This document shows, piece by piece, positions 50,091 through 59,213 of a stretch of 59,517 bases of DNA (positions are counted from its first letter, which is position 1; each line of letters begins with the position of its first letter). Origin of the DNA: an uncultured Candidatus Melainabacteria bacterium. Its GTDB lineage: Bacteria > Cyanobacteriota > Vampirovibrionia > Gastranaerophilales > Gastranaerophilaceae. The DNA lies in the NCBI GenBank assembly GCA_934693235.1, contig CAKUUY010000010.1:1-59517 (forward strand), in the 5' to 3' direction. The notes beneath the pieces were generated by a model. The model was not told the origin of the DNA, searched no databases, and saw nothing but the letters and a program-made list of their open reading frames with translations. The translations under genes and the position numbers were made by a program.

Positions 50091-51344
50091 TTAATTTACT
50101 TCTTTCATTATGATAGAAGCATTTTGACCGCCAAATCCAAATGAATTTGAAAGTGCGGCATGTATGTTAGCTTTTCTTGCTTTGTGTGGAACGTAGTCCA
50201 AATTAGCAACATGTTCATCTTGATTGTCTAAATTAATAGTTGGAGGAACAAGATGTTCATTAATTGCTTTAACACAAGCAATACATTCAACAGCACCTGT
50301 TGCACCCAAAAGGTGTCCGTGCATTGATTTTGTTGAACTTACTAACAAATCTTTGTTTGCATCTTTATCGCCAAATACATATTCTATAGCCTTTGATTCA
50401 GCAACATCACCAAGACCTGTACTTGTACCATGAGCGTTAATGTATTGAACTTCACTAGGCTTCATTCCTGCATCTTCAAGAGCGAATTGCATTGCGTGGA
50501 TTGCACCTTGCCCTTCAGGATCAGGAGCAACAACATCATAAGCATCACCTGTTTGACCATAGCCAACAACTTCTGCATAAATTTTTGCGCCACGTTTTTT
50601 AGCATGCTCGTATTCTTCAAGAATAAGAACACCGGCACCTTCTGACATTACGAAACCATCTCTTTCAACATCCCAAGGACGAGAAGCTTTTGTAGGTTCG
50701 TCGTTACGTTTTGAAAGTGTTCTGGCACTAGAGAAAGCACCAATACCAACATCACAAATAGTAGCTTCACAACCACCTGCAACCATAATATCAGCATCAC
50801 CATATTGGATTGATCTAAATGCATCACCTACAGTGTGAGTTCCTGTTGCACAAGCGGAAACAACTACTTTATTAATACCTTTAAAACCATGTCTCATAGA
50901 AATACGACCTGAAGCCATGTTCACAATCATCATTGGAATTGTGAATGGAGAACATTTGTTAGGACCTTTTTCAAGAATTCTAATGTGGTTTTCTTCAAAA
51001 GTTCTAAAACCACCTGCTGCAGAACTAACCATAACACCGATTTTATAAGGGTCTACATCTTTTACTTCGTCCAATTTAGCATCTTTAATAGCCTCATCAG
51101 CAGCGATAACCGCAAACTGAATATATCTATCCATCTTCTTAGCTTCTTTGGGTTCAATATATTCTTCAGGATGGAAATTTTTAACCTCACCTGAAATTTT
51201 AACAACATGCTTACTTACATCAATAAGCTCGGAAGTACTTATACCGCTTTTTCCTTCAACAAGACTATTCCAAAATTTATCAACACCAACACCGAACGGT
51301 GTAACTGCTCCAAGTCCTGTGATAACTACTCTTCTTTTTGTCAT
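50091..51344 (-). CDS. fabF: Beta-ketoacyl-ACP synthase II FabF
   Basis: The 417-aa condensing enzyme elongates fatty acids by joining acyl-enzyme with malonyl-ACP. Catalytic Cys lies in VSACATGTH (near residue 163), His in NAHGTSTGLGD (near 303), and the second His in STKSMHGHLLGATGAVE (near 340); the C-terminus GFGGQNAS is typical. It follows acpP on the same strand after 146 bp and ends at a strong terminator. Confidence 0.95.
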   Translation of the reverse strand: MTKRRVVITGLGAVTPFGVGVDKFWNSLVEGKSGISTSELIDVSKHVVKISGEVKNFHPEEYIEPKEAKKMDRYIQFAVIAADEAIKDAKLDEVKDVDPYKIGVMVSSAAGGFRTFEENHIRILEKGPNKCSPFTIPMMIVNMASGRISMRHGFKGINKVVVSACATGTHTVGDAFRSIQYGDADIMVAGGCEATICDVGIGAFSSARTLSKRNDEPTKASRPWDVERDGFVMSEGAGVLILEEYEHAKKRGAKIYAEVVGYGQTGDAYDVVAPDPEGQGAIHAMQFALEDAGMKPSEVQYINAHGTSTGLGDVAESKAIEYVFGDKDANKDLLVSSTKSMHGHLLGATGAVECIACVKAINEHLVPPTINLDNQDEHVANLDYVPHKARKANIHAALSNSFGFGGQNASIIMKEVN

Positions 51345-51490
51345 CTCTTTACCTTTTTATCTAACTTTTAAATATACGAGGGAGAAAATTAATATTAAAT
51401 TTTCACCCCCGTAACTTTTATGAACAAATCGAACTTCTGCAACGAGTTTAAGAGAGGCAACTCCATGCCATCATTCGATTAAGCTGCTGC

Positions 51491-51724
51491 CTATTTGCTG
51501 TGAGCGTCAATGTAAGAAACAGCGTCTTGAACTGTTTGGATTTTTTCAGCTTCTTCATCAGGAATTTCGCAACCGAATTCTTCTTCAAAAGCCATAACCA
51601 ATTCAACTGTATCCAAAGAATCAGCGCCCAAATCAGCTGTAAAGCTTGCTTCTGGAGTAACCAATGCTTCATCAACGCTTAATTGATCTACAACAACTTT
51701 TTTTACTTTTTCAAATGTACTCAT
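51491..51724 (-). CDS. acpP: Acyl carrier protein
   Basis: The 77-aa ACP has the phosphopantetheine site DLGADSLDTVEL with Ser36, and an acidic helical sequence (FEEEFGCEIPDEEAEKI). It carries growing acyl chains for the Fab enzymes. The start is ATG 51724 with GAGGAAAT 9 nt upstream; a longer frame begins five codons earlier within that ribosome binding site. Confidence 0.95.
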   Translation of the reverse strand: MSTFEKVKKVVVDQLSVDEALVTPEASFTADLGADSLDTVELVMAFEEEFGCEIPDEEAEKIQTVQDAVSYIDAHSK

Positions 51725-51851
51725 TTCTAATTTCCTCATAATTAATTGTATTACTATACTATTTGTTCTCTTACATTATACTTAACGCAAGATTATTTTG
51801 CAAGAAATTTACAATTTGGTATCCATATTGTTAAAAATCTTAACTTTTTGG

Positions 51852-51981
51852 GAAAGTGAATAGGTTAATAAGTGAACAAGACAATAAGTTCGTATCAAGT
51901 GCTACACACCTACAAATTTTATTTTTAAGCGAAGCGAATGAAATGAACCTATTCTCTTATTCACCTATTCACTTATTGCCC
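51852..51981. repeat. Octamer-arm hairpin element 5
   Basis: The left arm is GTGAATAG GTTAATAA GTGAACAA GACAATAA GTTC. The reversed right arm is GGCAATAA GTGAATAG GTGAATAA GAGAATAG GTTC. The centre is inverted relative to most copies (AAGTGCTA, then AAGCGAAGCGAATGAA). It lies between fabG and acpP. Confidence 0.85.
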
Positions 51982-51985
51982 ACGA

Positions 51986-52717
51986 TTATATAATCAACGC
52001 TCCGGCAACTTCAATTGCTTGACCTGAAACGTAATCTGCATCAAGAGCTAAATATTTAACTGTTTTTGCGATATCTTCAGGAGTTCCAAGACGTTTCATC
52101 GGAATAGCTTTCAAGTATTCATCAATGTTTGGAAGATTTGCTGTCATAGCTGTTTGAATAAATCCAGGGCATACAGCATTAACTCTGATGTTTCTTGAAC
52201 CGAATTCTTTAGCAAGAGTTTTAGTCAAACCGATTAAACCAGCTTTTGAAGCAGAATAGTTGGCTTGACCAGGATTTCCATGAAGACCTACAACACTTGA
52301 CATGTTGATGATAGAACCTTGACGAGCTTTCATCATATATTTGATAACTGCGTGAGTAACGCAATAAGCACTAGTCAAATTGATTTTGATAACTCTTTCC
52401 CATTGTTCCATATCCATTCTGATAAACAAACCGTCTTTTGTAATACCTGCATTGTTTAACAATACATCAATTTTGCCATGTTCAGCAATCATTTTGTCTA
52501 CATTTTCTTGAACAGCTTCAGGATTTGAAACGTCAAATTGGTAGAAGTAAGCGTTTGCGCCACAAGCCTTGATTTCATCTAAAGCCGGTTGAGCTTTTTC
52601 AGCTTCACAAATGTCGTTGATAATAATGTCGCAACCTGCTTTTGCAAGTTCTAAAGCACAAGCCAACCCGATACCACGAGAACCGCCTGTTACCAAAGCA
52701 ATTTTTCTTTCTGTCAT
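51986..52717 (-). CDS. fabG: 3-oxoacyl-ACP reductase FabG
   Basis: The 243-aa short-chain dehydrogenase has GGSRGIG (11-17) for NADP binding, NNAGITKDGL near 88, the catalytic Ser in MSSVVG, YSASK near 150, and a C-terminal GQ.IEVAGAL. It reduces 3-oxoacyl-ACP. In the usual cluster it follows fabD; here 2.4 kb of other genes and a repeat lie between them. AGGAGAAAAT precedes the ATG. Confidence 0.93.
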   Translation of the reverse strand: MTERKIALVTGGSRGIGLACALELAKAGCDIIINDICEAEKAQPALDEIKACGANAYFYQFDVSNPEAVQENVDKMIAEHGKIDVLLNNAGITKDGLFIRMDMEQWERVIKINLTSAYCVTHAVIKYMMKARQGSIINMSSVVGLHGNPGQANYSASKAGLIGLTKTLAKEFGSRNIRVNAVCPGFIQTAMTANLPNIDEYLKAIPMKRLGTPEDIAKTVKYLALDADYVSGQAIEVAGALII

Positions 52718-52894
52718 TAATTTTCTCCTTATTTATTAATAAATAAAATAAAAAACGAATTTATCTTATCCCTCAGGTCAATTGTAGCATAAATATGCGA
52801 GCTTTGCCAGTTTATTAACAAATTTGAAGAATGGAGAGTATAAAAAACAGCTAAGCAGCTATGAAGCAAGACGGCTAAGCAAAACTGCCATTAC

Positions 52895-53320
52895 TGTACG
52901 TGTTAATTAGTTTATTTACAAAATTAGAAAACTCAGATCGCGCAACTCACAATTCAACTTTAATAATTAACGATTTATTTTTATATATCGTGCGCGATGA
53001 CATGCTTTCAAACAATAATAACAAATTACGGAGTCAGATTGCCACGATAGCGAAATGAACAATAACTCGTTAGCGAAACAGACAATAAAAGCTTTTCTCC
53101 AATGTATGATGTAGGAATAAATATTGTTGCAGAGGGCTACTTGCGTAGCAAACAGCCTTTGTTTGAGCGATTAGCGAGTTTGGCTGTTTTCAGGTTGAGC
53201 TTACAAGTTATTAGTGAATGAAGCGTGTGGCTGGTTTTATGGAACTTTTTACACAAAAAGTTCCCGCCGTCCGCGCAGGACTAATATAAATTTTTATCGA
53301 CAAATTACTTAACACATACA
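52895..53320 (-). repeat. MITE-like repeat, copy C (inverted)
   Basis: The 426-bp copy is in reverse orientation to A and B. Imperfect terminal inverted repeats are visible: TGTACGTGTTAATTAGTTTA at the left end and the complement of TGTATGTGTTAAGTAATTTG at the right end (about 21 of 28 positions agree over the full length). Internal blocks match copy A over long stretches (CGCGCAACTCACAATTCAAC, TTTATATATCGTGCGCGATG). The centre carries a different segment of about 100 bp (GCAGAGGGCTACTTGCGTAG) not seen in A or B. No transposase. Confidence 0.8.
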
Positions 53321-53371
53321 AAAATAACGATAGGTAATCAAAGGAAAGTAGTTTTCACCTCAAATATCGTC

Positions 53372-53731
53372 TTACGTTTTTTGTTTCTGTTTCATCTTTA
53401 TCGCAAGATAAATCTGTTCTCCCATCAATTTCATCGCTTTTTCAGTTTTTTCTAAATCTTTTTTTGTATCCGGATTACTTTCTTTCCTTTTGGCTTTCTT
53501 ATTTTCTTGAATTTTATTTTCTTCATTCCTAGAAACAGTAACAAACTTTCCTGTTACAGTATTTTCTTGCTCAGCTTTTTGAATTTCAATTCTATGTAGG
53601 GTTGCTTTATCAGCAGATTTAATTCCGGTCGGAATAACCCCATACCTCCTCAATTGTCGCATAATTGCAATCAATTCAGGGTCATTGCCTCCACCAGCCA
53701 ATGAAAAACAACTAATTCCGTTTATCGCCAT
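53372..53731 (-). CDS. Hypothetical protein, lineage-specific type
   Basis: The 119-aa protein is not recognised. It begins MAINGISCFSLAGGGNDPEL, followed by IMRQLRRYGVIPTG and a Lys/Glu-rich helical tail that is probably a coiled coil. The first 12 residues recall the other MAI/MSV-type proteins of this window. AGGAGTGTATCTT precedes the ATG. Confidence 0.6.
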   Translation of the reverse strand: MAINGISCFSLAGGGNDPELIAIMRQLRRYGVIPTGIKSADKATLHRIEIQKAEQENTVTGKFVTVSRNEENKIQENKKAKRKESNPDTKKDLEKTEKAMKLMGEQIYLAIKMKQKQKT

Positions 53732-53900
53732 AAGATATACACTCCTAGTAACATATCTATCGGCATAGCAAGAGCAAAACTTTAATTAAGATTAATTTTT
53801 ATGAAGAAAAGGCGGAGTTTGTACTCCACATTAAAAAATTTTATTTGTTTTTTATTTTTTGTTTAATGTTGTCAGGATAGGTTCCCGACATGCGAGCCGA

Positions 53901-54665
53901 TTAATAATCAAATTTAAAATTGTTATTCAAGAAGTGACCAAAACATCCACCATATTGACCATCTTTGCAAACTTCATCAAACATACTTTCTCTTACTTCT
54001 TGCACAGTTTGCTCATAACAGTAATTATAATCTCCTCGCCCCCTACATTCTGGTCCAACCTGACTTTCATCAATAACTCCATCCCAAAATATATCCATAA
54101 ACCATAAATCATAACCAACTCTATTAGGACCTTTTTTACCATTTACATCAACATATAACCCAACAGGCTCCTTAATATAATGATAACCAATTCTAATAAC
54201 ACTGCCATCAGCAAGAACATAATCCCTCCGACAATTCCAATTTGCTGTAGTAGTAAAAGAGTAATTAGAATAATGATTTTCATCATCCGGCTTACTTCCA
54301 TCAAACAACTGGTATTCCGGTGCAAAACAATCATTCGCACTATGGTCACATTCTTTTGCTACTTTTAGATATTTGGTTACAAAATCTCGAATGGACGCAA
54401 TTGCTTCAGGAGAATTACATTCTTCATTATAATTTTCACATGTCAATGGTGTGTTACGTAAGTCATCAACTCCATAGTCTGCCATGTATTGTTTTACAGC
54501 TTGTGACATCATGGAATAAAATTTTTGTGTTTGAGTTTCTAGAGATTTCTTTTGAAAATGTTGTATCAAAGTCGGCATGGTCATCGCTGCAACAACTCCG
54601 ATAATACCAAGGGTGATTAAAACTTCTGCTAGTGTAAAAGCCGTTTTGTACTTCGGTTTCTTCAT
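53901..54665 (-). CDS. Type II secretion/type IV pilin-like protein
   Basis: The 254-aa pseudopilin has a short leader MKKPKYKT, then AFTLAEVLITLGIIGVVAAM with Glu at +5, and a helix continuing to about residue 35. The C-terminal domain has several cysteines (TCENYNEEC, ECDHSANDCF, VCKDGQYGGCF) and GSKPDDENHYSN. The start is ATG 54665, with AAAGGAATTGT upstream; an upstream frame to 54734 has no support. It is one of two such proteins here and lies within the interrupted fab cluster. Confidence 0.8.
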   Translation of the reverse strand: MKKPKYKTAFTLAEVLITLGIIGVVAAMTMPTLIQHFQKKSLETQTQKFYSMMSQAVKQYMADYGVDDLRNTPLTCENYNEECNSPEAIASIRDFVTKYLKVAKECDHSANDCFAPEYQLFDGSKPDDENHYSNYSFTTTANWNCRRDYVLADGSVIRIGYHYIKEPVGLYVDVNGKKGPNRVGYDLWFMDIFWDGVIDESQVGPECRGRGDYNYCYEQTVQEVRESMFDEVCKDGQYGGCFGHFLNNNFKFDY

Positions 54666-54843
54666 ACAATTCCTTTCTGTGACTATATACTTCATAGTAT
54701 ACTGTATTTCATGTAGTTTAGCAATAACTACCAAGTTTTATATTATTAAACGTATATATTTATTATAAACTATCATATTTAATATTGTCAATTGTTTTAA
54801 ACGAATTTATTGAAAATTATTTACTATATGACATCATAAAATT

Positions 54844-55050
54844 ATGAGAATAGTTACTGAATTAAAAGAAATTCTTTACCAAAAAGGATTAAATATGAAG
54901 TTTGTCGCAGAGGGATTGGAGCAAAAACTTGGAAAACCTTATTCATTGGCTAATCTTTCAAACAAACTCCGAAACGAAACTATTACTTATCGAGAAATGA
55001 AACTCATCGCAGAAATTATTAATTGTAAATTAGAATTAACAGACAAATAA
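54844..55050 (+). CDS. Small helix-turn-helix-like protein
   Basis: The 68-aa protein reads VTELKEILYQKGLNMKFVAEGLEQKLGKPYSLANLSNKLRNETITYREMKLIAEIINCKLEL, five helices with the Cro/XRE-like spacing (LANLSNKLRN as recognition helix). It resembles small regulators of unknown targets found in Firmicutes. No Shine-Dalgarno is seen before the ATG. It stands alone on the + strand between two - strand genes. Confidence 0.65.
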   Translation: MRIVTELKEILYQKGLNMKFVAEGLEQKLGKPYSLANLSNKLRNETITYREMKLIAEIINCKLELTDK

Positions 55051-55088
55051 AAAAACAGTCACCCAAAATGTTTGACTGTTTTTTATTT
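55050..55088. terminator. Bidirectional terminator between the small HTH gene and fabD
   Basis: AAAAAACAGTCA and TGACTGTTTTTT form a 12-bp perfect stem with an 11-nt loop and T runs on both strands. It serves the converging small HTH and fabD transcripts. Confidence 0.85.
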
Positions 55089-55106
55089 TATTATGTATTA
55101 AATTTA

Positions 55107-56057
55107 CTATACCAATGCCAATTCTTCTTTAAGCGCAGCAACTGTGCTTTCCAAACTAGTTTTGTCAAATACGTTGAACATTTTAGCTTCCGGAGCAATT
55201 TTTCTGTTCAAGCCTGCAAGAACTTTTCCAGGTCCGATTTCTACAAAAATTTCAACTCCGTCATTTGCCATTTGTTGAATTGTTTGAGTCCAGTGAACTG
55301 ATGAACAAATTTGTTTTGGCATTTTTTCTCTAAAATCTGTACTTTCAGTAGTTGCCTTAGCGTCAACGTTTGTAACTACAGGAATAGATGCGTTATTCAA
55401 TTCTAAATCAGAAACAAATCCAACAAATTCTTTGCTTGCATTTTCCATAAATTTGGAATGGAAAGCTCCTGAAACAGGAAGTGGAACAACTCTTCTTGCA
55501 CCTTTTGCCAACAAAATTTCTCCTGCTTTTGCAACAGCATCATTGTCTCCAGTGATTACAACTTGTGCAGGTGAATTGTAGTTTGCAACGTCAACATAAC
55601 CAATACTTGATGCCTCTTTCAATGCTTCTTCCAAAGCACCCTCTGGAGCATTAAGAATAGCAGACATAGCTCCTCCAGTTGCAGAGGCACTCATTAAGTC
55701 AGCTCTTTTTTGAATAGCTTTAAAAGTTGTTTCCAAGGACATAACACCAGCTTCATACATAGCGCAATATTCACCCAAAGAGTGACCTGCAACAAAATCA
55801 GGTTTGATATCTAATTGAGATTTCAACGCCTCTAAAGCAGCGATTGACATTGTAACAATACAAGGTTGAGTGTTAACTGTTTGTTTCAAAGAATCTTCCG
55901 GCCCCTCAAAACAAAGTGTTGTAACACTTTTTTCTAAAACTTTGTCAGCAGTATCAAAAACATTTTTTGAACTTTCAAAATTTTCATATAAATCTTTACC
56001 CATACCTACGGCTTGAGAACCTTGTCCCGGGAAAAGAAACGCAATTTTTTTTGTCAT
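55107..56057 (-). CDS. fabD: Malonyl-CoA:ACP transacylase FabD
   Basis: The 316-aa protein has FLFPGQGSQAVGMGKDL at the N-terminus, the nucleophile elbow GHSLGE with Ser93, then MSATGGAMSAIL, PVSGAFHSKFM (catalytic His), and EIGPGKVL. It loads malonyl onto ACP. The start is ATG 56057 with AGAGGGATATTACT upstream; a longer frame to 56084 is unlikely. Confidence 0.95.
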   Translation of the reverse strand: MTKKIAFLFPGQGSQAVGMGKDLYENFESSKNVFDTADKVLEKSVTTLCFEGPEDSLKQTVNTQPCIVTMSIAALEALKSQLDIKPDFVAGHSLGEYCAMYEAGVMSLETTFKAIQKRADLMSASATGGAMSAILNAPEGALEEALKEASSIGYVDVANYNSPAQVVITGDNDAVAKAGEILLAKGARRVVPLPVSGAFHSKFMENASKEFVGFVSDLELNNASIPVVTNVDAKATTESTDFREKMPKQICSSVHWTQTIQQMANDGVEIFVEIGPGKVLAGLNRKIAPEAKMFNVFDKTSLESTVAALKEELALV

Positions 56058-56135
56058 AGTAATATCCCTCTTTATAAAATTCACTGAACAATTATACTAT
56101 GAACAAATTAAATGTAAAACTTATAACAACTGCAC

Positions 56136-56951
56136 CTATTCAAACATATTAAGATCTGTCAAATAGTAACTTGTATTTCCATTTTGAGACTTGAACAAAG
56201 ATTTCATATCCGACAATGACATATTTTCCATCTTATAAAATTCTTGAAGACCAATACTTTCAGGCAACGGCAATCCTTTTTTATTATAACGGATTGACCT
56301 TTCTGCTCTCAAAAATGGTTCAACTTTGTACAAATCTTCACCTGTTTTAGCACTTCCAATTATAGCACTTTGACGGTGAATTGTATTATTATATTGAGGT
56401 TTTCTACAACCTACAGGCAAACTTTTGAGTTTATATTTAAGCCCATCAACAAGCTCTGTAGCAAATTTCCTGATTACTTTACCATTTGCAAAGTCCTTTA
56501 CATATGACTTTGCAACAGGACTTTCTAAATAACTAAATGGCATATAACTAAAAACTCTTTGACTTGTAGACACACTCTTTGTAATGTGTTTAATAGTCGG
56601 CAAAAAGTCTAAAGGATTTTTTCCACTGCTAATTTTTACACTTCCCGGTTTGTTTTCTATTTCACGCATTCCAACAAGCTCGCCATTTTTATCATAAACT
56701 CTGTCAGCCTGATATCTAAAACCGAAAGAATCATTTTTGTTGTAAAGGTTTACAATTTTATCTTCCTTTTTTGTAACAACTTTTTTATTACCGACAACAG
56801 ATTTTTCAAAAGATTTTGTTCTATCTATAAGAACTTTTCCCTCTTTATCAAAAAGTTTTGTAAAAACTTTATTTCCCTCAGTTCGAGTCGAAACACGCAT
56901 TCCATTCGACAAAGTTTTAAAAATTTCTGTTCCTACTGATGTTATCGCCAT
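56136..56951 (-). CDS. Hypothetical protein, lineage-specific type
   Basis: The 271-aa protein is not recognised. It starts MAITSVGTEIFKTLSNGMRV, then has a beta-rich segment (TEGNKVFTKLFDKEGKVLID, RVYDKNGELVGM) and a helical, basic C-terminal half. No signal peptide or membrane segment. The start is uncertain: ATG 56951 or GTG 56960, the latter nearer to AAAGGAAAG. It sits between fabH and fabD, downstream of a terminator. Confidence 0.6.
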   Translation of the reverse strand: MAITSVGTEIFKTLSNGMRVSTRTEGNKVFTKLFDKEGKVLIDRTKSFEKSVVGNKKVVTKKEDKIVNLYNKNDSFGFRYQADRVYDKNGELVGMREIENKPGSVKISSGKNPLDFLPTIKHITKSVSTSQRVFSYMPFSYLESPVAKSYVKDFANGKVIRKFATELVDGLKYKLKSLPVGCRKPQYNNTIHRQSAIIGSAKTGEDLYKVEPFLRAERSIRYNKKGLPLPESIGLQEFYKMENMSLSDMKSLFKSQNGNTSYYLTDLNMFE

Positions 56952-57055
56952 TATTCGCACACACTTTCCTTTTTGTTACAATAACTAAAAGTATTTGGAA
57001 CAAAAATTTTTGACACATTTTCAAATTTTTATATACAAATTTAATATTTTTTTAC

Positions 57056-57095
57056 AAAAAAAGAGAGTTTTAATCTAAAAACTCTCTTTTTTTTT
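57056..57095 (-). terminator. Terminator after fabH, bidirectional form
   Basis: AAAGAGAGTTTT and AAAACTCTCTTT pair with a 6-nt loop, flanked by A and T runs. It ends the plsX-fabH transcript before the hypothetical gene and fabD. Confidence 0.85.
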
Positions 57096-57120
57096 ATAAA
57101 AATTATCCTTTTTTAATAAA

Positions 57121-58131
57121 TTAGCAAATACCCTCACGAAGCCTTACAATTGCACCGCCCCATGTCATACCTGCACCAAATCCGCAAAGAATTGCAGTAG
57201 TGCCAAGTTTAACTTTTCCTTTTTCAACACTTTCTGCCAAAGCGATTGGAATAGAAGCAGCTGATGTGTTGCCATAATATTTGATATTTGTAACAACTTT
57301 TTCATCAGGGTAACCAAGTCTTTCTTGTACAGCTTGAATAATTCTGATATTAGCTTGGTGAGGAATTAAATAATCAATATCGTCAGCTTTCATACCAGAC
57401 TTTTCAACCAAATTTTCTACGTAATGAGGTAAGATTTTTGCAACAAATGTATAAACCCCACGACCATTCATTCTGATACCCTTTGGTTTTTCTTCATATT
57501 GTTCAACCAACGGGCAATTTTTTCCATCAAATGAAAGTTCAATTAAGTTGCCATAGTTGCCATCTGCTTCAATATCAATTGATATTACATCGTCAATGCC
57601 ATCCTCTGCTTGGGTTACAACCATAGCACCCGCACCATCTCCGAACAAAATAGAAGTTCCTCTGTCTGTCCAATCAACAAGCCTTGAATTATTATCAGTA
57701 GCAACAATCAAGATATTCTTGTACATTCCTGATGCAATATATGCTTTTGCTATGCTCAAGCCATAAATTAATCCTGAACATGCCGCAGTAATATCAAATG
57801 CAGGAATAGGTTTTGTAATTCCTAATCTTGACTGAATATGACAAGCAATTGCAGGATACAAATCAGGAGGCGCAGAAGATGCTGCCAAAATCAAATCAAT
57901 TTCTTCCGGTTTCATTTTAGCTTTTGCCAAAGCATTTTGAGCAGCTTCCAATCCTAAATCAATAGCATTTTGTTCTCCTGAAACAACACGTCTTTCTTTA
58001 ATACCGGTACGTGTATAAATCCATTCATCAGATGTTTCGTACAATTTTGTCAAATCATCATTTGTAATAACTGTTTCAGGCAAGCTATAACCAACACCTG
58101 CAATTCTCAACGGAATTAATTTATCTGTCAT
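57121..58131 (-). CDS. fabH: Beta-ketoacyl-ACP synthase III FabH
   Basis: The 336-aa protein starts fatty acid synthesis by joining acetyl-CoA with malonyl-ACP. Catalytic Cys118 lies in ITAACSGL, His in IPHQANIRI near 258 and Asn in YGNTSAASIP near 288. It follows plsX by 6 bp in one transcript and ends before a strong terminator. Confidence 0.95.
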   Translation of the reverse strand: MTDKLIPLRIAGVGYSLPETVITNDDLTKLYETSDEWIYTRTGIKERRVVSGEQNAIDLGLEAAQNALAKAKMKPEEIDLILAASSAPPDLYPAIACHIQSRLGITKPIPAFDITAACSGLIYGLSIAKAYIASGMYKNILIVATDNNSRLVDWTDRGTSILFGDGAGAMVVTQAEDGIDDVISIDIEADGNYGNLIELSFDGKNCPLVEQYEEKPKGIRMNGRGVYTFVAKILPHYVENLVEKSGMKADDIDYLIPHQANIRIIQAVQERLGYPDEKVVTNIKYYGNTSAASIPIALAESVEKGKVKLGTTAILCGFGAGMTWGGAIVRLREGIC

Positions 58132-58137
58132 CTGTTT

Positions 58138-59196
58138 TTATTCCTCATAAAACTTAGCTATTTTTTCGTTTACACCTGTCTCTACAGCGTGTTTTGCAAC
58201 TCTTACAGCATTTTTAATTGCATAAGCCTTGCTTCTGCCATGCGAAATTACGGTAATACCTTTAACACCCAAAAGTAACGCACCGCCAAATTCTTCATAG
58301 TTAATTTTTGTGTAAATTCTTTTCATAAACGGTTTTGCAAGAAGTCCGATAATTTTACCTGCTAAATCTGCCTTGAATTCTTGTTTCAACATTCTGAACA
58401 ACATTGAAGAAGTTCCCTCAGTAACTTTCAATGCAACGTTACCAACAAAACCGTCACAAACAACAACATCGCACACACTCAAGAAAATTTCTTTACCCTC
58501 AATGTTACCGACAAAGTTAATCTTTTCTTGATGTTCTTCTAAAATTTTGTAAGTTGCTTGAGCAAGTTCATTACCTTTTCCAGCTTCCTCTCCGATATTC
58601 AAAACACCAACTCTCGGATGCTCAATTCCTAGAACGTTTTTAGAGAAAGTTGCGCCCATAATAGCAAACTGATATAGCATCTCAGGAGAACAATTACTGT
58701 TAGCACCACCATCAATAACAACGATAGGTTTTTTAATAGTAGGTAAAGTTACAGCAATAGCCGGTCTGTCAATCCCTGGAATTCTGCCCAAACCAAACAA
58801 ACTTGATGCCATAGCAGCACCTGTAGAACCAGCAGCAACAACTGCATCAGAACTACCTTGAGCCACTGCATCAACTGCTAGAACGATAGACGACTTTTTC
58901 TTTTTACGAATAGCTTGCCCAGGAGCCTCACCCATTTCAATAACTTCAGAAGCATGGGTAATTTTGATGTCTAGTTTTGATGTATCGATTTTGACACGAT
59001 ATTTAGCAGCCCCGCCTTTACCATAATCGGTCATAAAGCCTTCGTGCGAAATCTTGTCAAGCTCTTGCTCAATTCTGTCTTGTTTTCCAACAAGTTCAAT
59101 TGCAACACCATATTCTTTAGCAGCCCAAACTGCACCTGCCACGATTTCGTGCGGAGCGTGGTCACCACCCATTGCATCAATTGCTATTCTCGTCAT
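58138..59196 (-). CDS. plsX: Phosphate acyltransferase PlsX
   Basis: The 352-aa enzyme makes acyl phosphate from acyl-ACP for phospholipid synthesis. It has the typical start RIAIDAMGGDHAP, ASEVIEMGEAPGQAIRKKKKSS, AAGSTGA, DGGANSNCSPEML and VCDGFVGNVALK. It precedes fabH and is separated from rpmF by an octamer-repeat hairpin. AGAGAGGGATAAG precedes the ATG. Confidence 0.95.
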   Translation of the reverse strand: MTRIAIDAMGGDHAPHEIVAGAVWAAKEYGVAIELVGKQDRIEQELDKISHEGFMTDYGKGGAAKYRVKIDTSKLDIKITHASEVIEMGEAPGQAIRKKKKSSIVLAVDAVAQGSSDAVVAAGSTGAAMASSLFGLGRIPGIDRPAIAVTLPTIKKPIVVIDGGANSNCSPEMLYQFAIMGATFSKNVLGIEHPRVGVLNIGEEAGKGNELAQATYKILEEHQEKINFVGNIEGKEIFLSVCDVVVCDGFVGNVALKVTEGTSSMLFRMLKQEFKADLAGKIIGLLAKPFMKRIYTKINYEEFGGALLLGVKGITVISHGRSKAYAIKNAVRVAKHAVETGVNEKIAKFYEE

Positions 59197-59213
59197 CTTA
59201 TCCCTCTCTATTG

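Noticed and set aside
49907..50113. Open frame over the poly-C run
   Set aside because: No ribosome binding site, low-quality composition and overlap with the fabF terminator.
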